A stretch of 64,000 nucleotides of DNA. Origin: Rosistilla carotiformis. GTDB lineage: Bacteria; Planctomycetota; Planctomycetia; Pirellulales; Pirellulaceae. Both the position numbers and the translations under genes were made by a program. The notes below the pieces were generated by a model. That model searched no databases. It saw nothing but the letters and a program-made list of their open reading frames with translations, and was not told the DNA's origin. The stretch is taken from contig NZ_CP036348.1 of the NCBI RefSeq assembly GCF_007753095.1, positions 6,673,411-6,737,410 of the forward strand, in the 5' to 3' direction. The stretch's first letter is position 1; every line of letters begins with the position of its first letter. Positions 9,294 through 16,900 of the stretch are shown one piece after another.

Positions 9294-10321
9294 CTCCCCG
9301 AAAAACTCGCTAAACGCTCGTTTTCCGACCCTCCCGGCTTCGCCCGGAGGGTGAAGTTTGGTGCCAAACACAACAGCCTTCACCCTCCCCCAAACGAAGT
9401 TTGAAGGGGAGGGTCGAACAAGCGAAGCGAAGTTCGGGGAGGGGCGTCCGCAGGTAAATTTGTCGTCCTCGCCCCAGCGTTCAAGCCCTCCCCGAAAAAC
9501 TAGCTAAACGCTCGTTTTCCGACCCTCCCGGCTTCGCCCGGCGGGTGAAGTTTGGGGCCAAACACAACACCCTTCACCCTCCCCCAAACGAAGTTTGAAG
9601 GGGAGGGTCGAACGAGCGAAGCAAAGTTCGGGGAGGGGCGCCCGCTGCAAATTCGCCATGCTCGATCCAGCATTCAAGCCCTCCCCGAAAAACTAGCTAA
9701 ACGCTCGTTTTCCGACCCTCCCGGCTTCGCCCGGAGGGTGAAGTTTGGGGCCAAACACAAGACCCTCCACCCTCCCCCAAACGAAGTTTGAAGGGGAGGG
9801 TCGAACGAGCGAAGCAAAGTTCGGGGAGGGGCGCCCGCAACAAATTCACCATGCTCGATCCAGTATTCAAACCCTCCCCGGAAAACTAGCTAAACGCTCG
9901 TTTCCCGACCCTCCCGGCTTCGCCCGGAGGGTGAAGTTTGGGGCCACGTTCAACACCCTTCACCCTCCCTCAAACGAAGTATGAAGGGGAGGGTCGAACA
10001 AGCGAAGCGAAGTTCGGGGAGGGGCGCCCGCTGCAAATTCGCCGCGTTCGATCCAGCGTTCAAACCCTCCCCGAAAAACTAGCGAAACGCTCGTTTTCCG
10101 ACCCTCCCCGGCTTCGCCCGGCGGGTGAAGTTTGGGGCCACGTTCAACACCCTTCACCCTCCCTCAAACGAAGTTTGAAGGGGAGGGTCGAACAAGCGAA
10201 GTTCGGGGAGGGGCGTCCGCAGGTAAATTTGTCGCCCTCGCCCCAGCGGCGAAGCCCTCCCCGGAAAACTAGCTAAACGCTCGTTTTCCGACCCTCCCTG
10301 CTTCGCCGGGAGGGTGAAGTT
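9294..10321. repeat. 193-bp tandem repeat array, five full copies and one partial
   Basis: Units start with CTCCCCGAAAAACT-type sequence at about 9294, 9488, 9681, 9874, 10067 and 10257; the spacings are 194, 193, 193, 193 and 190 bp. Each unit is an imperfect palindrome: CTCCCCGAA at its start pairs with TTCGGGGAG near its end, CGACCCTCCC with GGGAGGGTCG, and CTTCACCCTCC with its complement. About 50 bp of less symmetric sequence separates units. Open frames repeat with the units but shift frame because 193 is not a multiple of 3, so the array is non-coding. Confidence 0.9.
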
Positions 10322-10329
10322 TGACTTCA

Positions 10330-11325
10330 CTACGATTTACCTGAGTGCTTCTTCAAAGCGGCGCTCGCCCGCTTCAGCACCGCGCGATCGGCATGGCTCA
10401 GCGAATCGGCACCGTGTTGGGTCATCCGGTCGAGGATCTCATCGAGCTTGGCGATGTCGGAGGCTTCGCGAACCTCGCGGTGGTGCGCTTGACGAATCCG
10501 CCGAGCCCCTAACCATCCGATCGGCTGGTGCTTCGCGTCGATCACTCGAATCCGCGGATCGACTTTCTGTCCCGACATCCACAGCACCAGTCCCACCGCT
10601 GCCAGCACGGGCCATCGAGGCACCCCTTGGCGATCTTCAAACATCGCCACGGCAAGCGAAAGACCAACCATCGCAAACGCGATCCAGCCGATCGCGACCG
10701 CCGTGGCGTGAGCTCTCGACGAAGGGGTGTAGTGCGGCCGGAACGTCGCCACCAATCCGTCTAATAAGGTTCGACCATCGCATCGCCACAGCGGCAACAT
10801 CTGGACAACCGAGAGCGTCATCGCGATCCAGGCAACAACTTTTCCGATCGACACGAGGTTCAGCCGGCCGACCAATTCGGGAGGTCGCAGCGGATCGAGC
10901 ATCTGCAATAACGACGCCTCACCACGAAACATCAAGATCCCCGCGACAAGCAGTGCGAACAGACAACTGCTTGTCGGACCAGCCGCCGCGACGATCGCCT
11001 GCCTTGGTCCGCCAAAGATTCGATACTGACCGGCACCGCCATGCCCCGCGATCATCATCAACCGCGACTTGCCCCCCAACAGCCACGCTGTCACCGCGTG
11101 AGCACTCTCCTGCAATCCGCCGACAAATCCGATCGCCAACCAGACGACAAGAGCCAACCAGGGCAAGTCCTGGTTCCCCGGCCAGACCTTCAGCCACCAT
11201 GCGGCGACAAACAATACAGCTCCCAGCCCCAGATAGCTCCACCCGATCGCGTAGGTCGTCCCACGCCAACGCCCCAACCGCAAACCGCTGGGCGTGAAAT
11301 CGAAAATTTGACTGGGGCTTCGCAT
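10330..11325 (-). CDS. Site-2-protease-like (M50) membrane protein, active site altered
   Basis: A 331-aa polytopic membrane protein; I chose the ATG at 11325 over an upstream TTG. It follows the layout of M50 metalloproteases: a helix carrying QESAH (residues 72-76) where the zinc-binding HExxH belongs, AAAGPTSS like the usual AGPxxN region, and LPLWRCDGRTLL like the NxxPxxxxDGG motif. The first metal-binding His is Gln here, so peptidase activity is doubtful. The C-terminal 60 residues, with KLDEILDRMTQHG and DRAVLKRAS, resemble the small helical tail (DUF6576-like) often found on rhomboid proteins. It may be an inactive intramembrane-protease homologue that binds clients. Confidence 0.65.
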   Translation of the reverse strand: MRSPSQIFDFTPSGLRLGRWRGTTYAIGWSYLGLGAVLFVAAWWLKVWPGNQDLPWLALVVWLAIGFVGGLQESAHAVTAWLLGGKSRLMMIAGHGGAGQYRIFGGPRQAIVAAAGPTSSCLFALLVAGILMFRGEASLLQMLDPLRPPELVGRLNLVSIGKVVAWIAMTLSVVQMLPLWRCDGRTLLDGLVATFRPHYTPSSRAHATAVAIGWIAFAMVGLSLAVAMFEDRQGVPRWPVLAAVGLVLWMSGQKVDPRIRVIDAKHQPIGWLGARRIRQAHHREVREASDIAKLDEILDRMTQHGADSLSHADRAVLKRASAALKKHSGKS

Positions 11326-11412
11326 CGTAGAATCGACAGCGGTCAAGAAAAGGTTTTACGTTTTGGTCGAGCATTCAAAAGGAGGCACCCAAGTCCTTCG
11401 GGGCTCCCGTCA

Positions 11413-13608
11413 TTATGGACCGACGGCAAGGACTTCGACGCGCTGCGGATCGAGGTCAGTGTCGAGTGGTTTGAGCCCCCCTTGGTCGACCATCGCTCGA
11501 ATCAGCTCCCGCGTGATCGTCGGATCGAAGCCGTAATTCCCATCGCTGCGATACCTTTCGATCTCGCCCCAATGAACTAATACGTATCGAATCCCCCGTT
11601 GTTCAAACTCCCCTCGCCACTGGTCGGCTGGCAGGCGGGCGATCTCGGAAAGATCCGAAACGTTGAAACAAGTGCTGTAGCGCAGCGGGACTTCGTAATT
11701 AAAGATCGCAGCGTCGCCGACCAGCAACAACACTCCATCGGTCGACTGCAGATTCCGGTTGGCCCACAGAACGTGTTCGGGAATGCGAATCGAATCGGTC
11801 GGCTCGCTCCCCTCGCGGCGAATCGCACTCGTGTCGACCAACAGCCGCGGATCTCCCAACGTTGGCGAAACGGCCAGCAAGACCAGATTGCAGAGAATGC
11901 CAACGGTCAGGCAAATGCTGGCCAACGGACGCCCCAGCTGTTGGAACATCGTCTGGATTCCAAAACCGGCCAACAGCATCGCAAGCGGGATCGTCGGCAA
12001 TAAGAACCTTTCCAGATGGTGAGTCAGTAACCACCAGACAGCAAACACAAAGAGAGCGATCGCCGCGGTAATCCGCACCGCGGGGGATCGCTTGAACCGC
12101 AGCAGACCGATCAGGGCCAGCGGGATCAGGATCGCCCCTTGCGATTTCCAGCCCCAAGCGATGTTGAACAGCGAGTCGACCAGCGCCGACAACGAGCGTG
12201 TGGGGACCGCGTGGGCCGCTTGCCATTGAGCGATCTTGGCTTCGGAGAACTGGTAGCCGCCCAGCAAACCAGCCGCCAACGGATAGACGGGGTTATGCGC
12301 CAGCACCGCATTTTTCGCCAACCACGGACCCGCAGTCAGAGCGCATCCTAAGAAAAACATCCCCAGGAGGCGGAGGTCGATCGGAGTTTTCGATCGCTGA
12401 CGAGTGATCTGCCACGCGGCTAACAAACCAACGGGCAGGCAGACGAATAGCAGCGCCGGGTATTTGCAGGCCAGCGCGCTGCCAGCCAGAAAGCCGCCCC
12501 AAAACATCGCCGCCGGCTGCGTAGCCAACTGGTGGCGCAACGCGGCCAGAGCCAACAACGCGGCTGCGAAGTAGCAGGCGACCGCCGGTTCGATCAGTCC
12601 CAAGACGGTGACTTCAGCAAACGCCAAACCGCTGCAGGCGACCGCCACCAACCAGCATGCCGCTTGGCCGCCGACCCAGCGTCGCGACAAGCAAGCGGTC
12701 GCGCCGATCGCCAGAATCCAGTACAGAAACATCGTCGATTTGCCCGCCAAGCCGCCCCACCACCAAGCGTCTTCGATTCCCAGAGCCCCGGCCCAAGACA
12801 TCGCCGCCAGCGACTGCATCTCCGCTGCCATCGGCATGTTGGCATAGATGTTTTGCTCGGAAAATCCGATCCGCCCCTCCTGAAACCACTGCTTCGGCGC
12901 CCCCTGATGGTATTCCAAGACGTCGAATTCATTGCTCGGCAGAAGACAGCGGATCGCGACCAATGCGATCCCGATCAGCGTTAACCCCACCGCCAAGGGA
13001 TGCTCTCGCGCGGGGCGAGCCAGCTGTCTGCAGGTGTCGCAAATTTGCTCGCGACCGATCGACCGGTGGACCCCCAATGCGAGTGCGATCGCGATTTGGA
13101 TGGCTCCCAAGATCGGCATCGCCGCGCGATAGCTGACCCAGCCGGCCAGCCCCAACATCAGTGTTGCAGTCGCTTGCAGCGACAGGCCGATCGCCAGACC
13201 AAGGATCGCGACTTCGATCCCTCGCATCCGGCGAGCAATCCCGCTGACCCGCAGCAATTGCCCTCCCAGCAGCCAACTGGGCAAGGTCACGGCAGTCACA
13301 ATCATCAAAACCCGCAGTCGATCGACCCAACCGCGCCAGCTGACCACGCCATCGGTCCAGGCGGCGAAGATCTCATCGGGCAGGAAAAACAGGCTGAAAA
13401 GCAAATGCCAGCGGGGGTGAGAGCGATCGGTTTGACCACCGTCATACAGTATATGTGTGACCCACACGCAAAGCCAAAGTCCCAAAAGGGCGGGAATCGC
13501 AATCTGGTAGACCAGGCGGAGCCATGAAAACTCGGCGGCCCCGACCGCTGGGGGCGTCAGTGGATGTGGGTCGCCCTGGGTTTTCGGTTTACGGCGACGG
13601 GAAGTCAT
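11413..13608 (-). CDS. GT39/ArnT-like integral membrane glycosyltransferase
   Basis: A 731-aa protein with about a dozen hydrophobic helices and a C-terminal soluble part of roughly 170 residues. The first large extracytoplasmic loop contains NEFDVLEYHQGAPKQW, with an acidic residue placed as in lipid-linked sugar transferases of the GT39/GT83 group. These enzymes move sugars from polyprenyl carriers onto lipids or proteins on the outer face of the membrane. The start at the ATG at 13608 is preferred over a TTG 36 bp upstream. The acceptor cannot be inferred. It is divergent from the DapA-family gene. Confidence 0.7.
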   Translation of the reverse strand: MTSRRRKPKTQGDPHPLTPPAVGAAEFSWLRLVYQIAIPALLGLWLCVWVTHILYDGGQTDRSHPRWHLLFSLFFLPDEIFAAWTDGVVSWRGWVDRLRVLMIVTAVTLPSWLLGGQLLRVSGIARRMRGIEVAILGLAIGLSLQATATLMLGLAGWVSYRAAMPILGAIQIAIALALGVHRSIGREQICDTCRQLARPAREHPLAVGLTLIGIALVAIRCLLPSNEFDVLEYHQGAPKQWFQEGRIGFSEQNIYANMPMAAEMQSLAAMSWAGALGIEDAWWWGGLAGKSTMFLYWILAIGATACLSRRWVGGQAACWLVAVACSGLAFAEVTVLGLIEPAVACYFAAALLALAALRHQLATQPAAMFWGGFLAGSALACKYPALLFVCLPVGLLAAWQITRQRSKTPIDLRLLGMFFLGCALTAGPWLAKNAVLAHNPVYPLAAGLLGGYQFSEAKIAQWQAAHAVPTRSLSALVDSLFNIAWGWKSQGAILIPLALIGLLRFKRSPAVRITAAIALFVFAVWWLLTHHLERFLLPTIPLAMLLAGFGIQTMFQQLGRPLASICLTVGILCNLVLLAVSPTLGDPRLLVDTSAIRREGSEPTDSIRIPEHVLWANRNLQSTDGVLLLVGDAAIFNYEVPLRYSTCFNVSDLSEIARLPADQWRGEFEQRGIRYVLVHWGEIERYRSDGNYGFDPTITRELIRAMVDQGGLKPLDTDLDPQRVEVLAVGP

Positions 13609-13678
13609 TTTTGTTGCGTTTCTCGGAAACTTCGGCAGTACCAACTCAATAGGTTCAAACTACTATTGTAGGTAACCT

Positions 13679-13702
13679 GTCGCGATCTGGATCGATCGCG
13701 AC
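13679..13702. promoter_or_regulatory. Inverted repeat in divergent promoter region
   Basis: A perfect 9-bp inverted repeat, GTCGCGATC and GATCGCGAC, separated by 6 bp, sits midway between two divergent genes (starts at 13608 minus and 13785 plus). Position and symmetry would suit an operator for a dimeric regulator, but no regulator gene is adjacent. Confidence 0.3.
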
Positions 13703-13784
13703 GATACTCGACCTATCGGGCTGGCTCAGGCTACATTGTTCCTTGCCCGCTGACCATACTCTCCCTCCTTCCCTTAGCGAATCG

Positions 13785-14774
13785 ATGGCCCAATCCAATC
13801 GCATCACCGGCATCCTGACCCCAAACATCGTCCCGCTGGACCCTCGCGGCAACGTCGATGAACAAACGTTGCGAGGCTACGTCGATTGGTTGATCGCCCA
13901 CGGCGTTGATGGGTTGTATCCCAACGGCAGCACGGGTGAATTCGTTCGCTTTACCTCAGCCGAGCGCCGCGAGATTGCTCGGATCGTGATCGATCAAGCC
14001 GCCGGTCGCGTTCCCGTTTTGGTCGGTGCGGCCGAAGCGAACGTCCGCGAAACGATCAAGGCCTGCGACGCGTATGGCGAAATGGGTGCCCAAGCGGTTG
14101 CGATCGTCGCTCCTTATTATTTCAAGTTGAGCGACGAAGGCGTTTACAGTTATTTCCGTGAAATCGCCGACGCCGTTTCGGTCAACGTCACGCTCTACAA
14201 CATTCCGCTGTTTGCGTCGGAGATCGATCTGGCCACGGTCCGCCGTCTGGCCGAAGAGTGCCCTCGCGTGGTCGGCATCAAAGACAGCTCGGGCGACCTG
14301 CCCCACATGATGCGGATGATCGCCGCGATTCGCCCGCAGCGACCGGAGTTCAGTTTCTTGACGGGCTGGGATGCTTCGTTGTCAGCGATGCTGTTGATGG
14401 GAGCCGATGGTGGCACCAACGCGACCAGCGGTGTTGTCCCCGAACTGACCGCCGCGGTCTACAAGGCTTGCAAAGCGGGCGACTTGAGCGAAGCGGTTCG
14501 CTTGCAAAACGAATTGACGCCGCTGTTCGATACGATGATCGGAACGGGCGAATTCCCCGAAGGCTTCCGCGCCGGCCTGCGAACTCGCGGCTGGGACATG
14601 GGGCGCAGTCGTCAACCGATGACCGCCGCACAATACGACAAGAGCGCGCAGACCGAAGCCAAAATCAAAGGAATGCTGACGTCGTACACCAACGGCGCCG
14701 TAACCTCCGCCTCCGCGACTCCTGAAAGCATCGACGCCATCGTCCGCCGCGTCCTCAGCGAACTGAAAGCGTAG
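13785..14774 (+). CDS. DapA-family aldolase/lyase (dihydrodipicolinate synthase-like)
   Basis: A 329-aa TIM-barrel protein. I use the ATG at 13785; an earlier start in the same frame would add a poor leader. Family landmarks are present: GSTGEF near residues 45-50, the catalytic tyrosine in LYNIP and the Schiff-base lysine in VGIKDSSGD. DapA-family enzymes condense pyruvate with aldehydes or do the reverse, for example in lysine synthesis, sialic acid cleavage or sugar-acid breakdown. The isolated context and extended C-terminus (about 35 residues beyond the usual) argue for a sugar-acid or hydroxy-acid aldolase rather than lysine synthesis. Confidence 0.85.
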   Translation: MAQSNRITGILTPNIVPLDPRGNVDEQTLRGYVDWLIAHGVDGLYPNGSTGEFVRFTSAERREIARIVIDQAAGRVPVLVGAAEANVRETIKACDAYGEMGAQAVAIVAPYYFKLSDEGVYSYFREIADAVSVNVTLYNIPLFASEIDLATVRRLAEECPRVVGIKDSSGDLPHMMRMIAAIRPQRPEFSFLTGWDASLSAMLLMGADGGTNATSGVVPELTAAVYKACKAGDLSEAVRLQNELTPLFDTMIGTGEFPEGFRAGLRTRGWDMGRSRQPMTAAQYDKSAQTEAKIKGMLTSYTNGAVTSASATPESIDAIVRRVLSELKA

Positions 14775-14955
14775 CCGAATCAGTCCGCCCTTCTCGTTTA
14801 ACCGCGTGGGCATCGCCCCGCGCGTCCGGCATTTCCAGCACCCCAATTCCCAAAGCCGCTACCGCGGCTTCAAGACAGTTGAAACGCTGAGCGTGCATTC
14901 CTCACAGGCCGGTGGCCGCCACAGGGAGCCTTTCCAAATCCATTGTTTTGGATAT

Positions 14956-15354
14956 TCAGGCGACGCCGAGGATCCAGACGGCCAACACGGCGATGGTTCC
15001 CGCTAGGGCGGTGAGGACTCCGGCGACGCGGCGTTTTTTGAGATAGAAGAGCAGCCCAAACCCGGACAGCGACATGATCGCCATCAGGATTGCCGAGCCG
15101 TCGATCAACAGGCTCCAAGCCGGGCCACTGTCGCGTCCCTTGTGGAGATCGTTCATGATCGCCACGGCGTTGCTGGAGGTGACGGTCAGCGAGTAGTTGC
15201 CGGTTTCGCGGTCGACAAAAACATCCGCCGCATAACCGGGAGACTTAAAGACCAACATGCATTCGTAGTCGTCGGTCTCAAATTCTTTGACCCGTCCTTT
15301 CAGACGATGTTCGGCCCGCAGCGTCTCGGCAATTCGGGCGGAAAGGACAGACAT
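14956..15354 (-). pseudogene. Truncated PepSY-associated membrane protein copy
   Basis: A 132-aa frame. From nt 14961 to 15330 it is nearly identical, with no indel, to 19641-20010 inside the intact PepSY gene. The fragment keeps the end of the extracytoplasmic part (AETLRAEHRLKGRVKE) and the C-terminal two transmembrane helices. It lacks the first transmembrane helix and the start of the domain. Its first nine residues, before the matching part, are unrelated. It could still be translated from the ATG at 15354 but is most likely a remnant of a partial duplication. Confidence 0.8.
14961..15330. repeat. Long direct repeat, left copy (370 bp)
   Basis: This matches 19641-20010 at a constant offset of 4680 bp with only scattered substitutions. 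The pair brackets the RAYT transposase and the FG-GAP/calpain gene. Confidence 0.85.
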
Positions 15355-15581
15355 ATTTACTTCACGGCGAATCGTTCTAAACTGTTAGTTTCACTGACAC
15401 TCCACGAAGGGCGGCACTGGATATTTATCGAGGAATCTGGGAGCGAGGGAATGTTTCTTGTACCCAGATTTTGTTCATCGCGACAGCCACAGCCAGTAGA
15501 GCGTGTTCTGCCGGATCGGCTGAAGCGGGAACTCGATTGCCATGAGCGGGCTTGAGCAGAATCCCCCAAGCGTGTTAGAGA

Positions 15582-16646
15582 TCAGTCGGGCGGTTGGGGT
15601 GCGACGTTGCTGAAGCGGTGCCCGGGGGCGATGGTGATCGCGGCGACGGCCTGGTCGCTGGAGGCGAAGAAGCTGCCGCGGAGACTTTTGGCATGCAGCA
15701 TCTTGTCGGTCCGGCGCTGCCACTGCCGGTGCGTTGTCGACAAGCGGACAAAAATTTCTTCGACACCCGCTGCCATGTTCGCCTTCCCATCGCGATACAT
15801 CCGTCCGGTGTAATCGAGTAGCAGCAGATAGCTCCCCAGCGGGAACGATTCCAACATCCCCTCGCGAAAGCCGCCAGCTTCCGCGGCGATGCACCGCCGG
15901 TCCTCGAGCGGGACGAGCCAAAGATTTTGTTCCATCTCGCCGGCGACGACGCTCGCTGCAACACTCCCCTGCCGAGCGGCTCGCAACCGCTCGATTTCTT
16001 TTTCACCCTTTTGACAAACGTGGGCGACACGTTGGTGGATCGAGGTGTGCAGCCCCTGCTCGGGAGCCGAGGCCTTGCCCGCTGCCAGCGGGTTCAGGTC
16101 GATGTAGCTGCTGGTCGCCAACAGCGCTTGGTCGTCGAGCATCGCGATGCTCTTGTACCGCGCCTCCCAAAACGTTCCGTGGCAGCCGTCGGCCTTGTTG
16201 GCCAGCCTGCCCAACGGTTCCTTGAAGGCCTTCATGAACCAGCCGAGTTTTTTCAATCGCTCCCGCAGAACCGCCACCCGTCGTCGATCGATCGCCTGGC
16301 TTTCGACAAACTGACGGACAACTTTTTCATCGTTCGACTTGAGCGTTTTGGGTGGGTAGATCGCGATCCAATGCCGCACGACCTCCTGCTGACTCCAGCG
16401 GTCGGACACCTCTGGATCGAGCCTGCAGAGGAGGTGCAGGTGGTTATCCATGACCGAAAACCCACCGACGGAGATCCCGAAGTGCGCGTCGAGCAACTCG
16501 AGCCGATCTTCGATCCACTGCCGCCAATCGGGGCGTTTGGGATAGTCTTCGTCGTGGAACAGAAACGCTTGCCGCACGCAGCGGGAGATGCAGTGATACC
16601 ACCGCGTGACCGCCGGATCGACGAGAAACTTGCGCGCCATCGTCAT
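15582..16646 (-). CDS. REP-associated tyrosine transposase-like protein (RAYT, Y1/HUH)
   Basis: A 354-aa protein of the Y1 transposase superfamily. The N-terminus has RWYHCISRCVRQAF, a typical RAYT start. The HUH metal site is in VMDNHLHLL, and the later helix with WFMKAFKEPLGRLAN is typical of the family. The region HGTFWEARYKSIAML and SYIDLNPL also match. RAYTs are single-strand nucleases thought to move or maintain REP palindromes. I start at the ATG at 16646 because GGAGGG lies 8 nt upstream; a second ATG at 16640 has poorer spacing. The protein is longer than classic IS200 transposases because of a C-terminal extension. Confidence 0.85.
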   Translation of the reverse strand: MTMARKFLVDPAVTRWYHCISRCVRQAFLFHDEDYPKRPDWRQWIEDRLELLDAHFGISVGGFSVMDNHLHLLCRLDPEVSDRWSQQEVVRHWIAIYPPKTLKSNDEKVVRQFVESQAIDRRRVAVLRERLKKLGWFMKAFKEPLGRLANKADGCHGTFWEARYKSIAMLDDQALLATSSYIDLNPLAAGKASAPEQGLHTSIHQRVAHVCQKGEKEIERLRAARQGSVAASVVAGEMEQNLWLVPLEDRRCIAAEAGGFREGMLESFPLGSYLLLLDYTGRMYRDGKANMAAGVEEIFVRLSTTHRQWQRRTDKMLHAKSLRGSFFASSDQAVAAITIAPGHRFSNVAPQPPD

Positions 16647-16712
16647 CGAAAAATCCCTCCACGAAAACGCCCCTGTAAATGGAATCGCAATGACAACGCG
16701 GACCATGGGCAA

Positions 16713-16900
16713 ACGAAGAGGCCTATCCTCAACGCTCTCAACGCTCCCCCCTTAACGTCCAACAACGACAATCCAACCGGCGATAACCCGCAACGTCTTG
16801 GCCTGCTGCTCTCCCTATCCGGAAAAATATTGTCCGCTTTCTCGAAGGACTCCCCATTTGGACACAGACACCTGCATCACTTCACCACACGGAATTCCCC
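16713..16900. promoter_or_regulatory. Divergent promoter region of RAYT and calpain-like genes
   Basis: About 190-250 bp between the divergent RAYT start and the FG-GAP gene start at 16901. No ribosome site stronger than weak purine runs and no obvious promoter boxes were recognised. Confidence 0.3.

Noticed and set aside
9552-10276. Series of 79-112-aa open frames with repeated sequence in the tandem array
   Set aside because: They recur with the 193-bp unit in shifting frames and have no domain resemblance; they are translations of the repeat.
9294-10321. CRISPR array
   Set aside because: Units are 193 bp and contiguous, without short repeats separated by unique spacers, and no cas genes are present.
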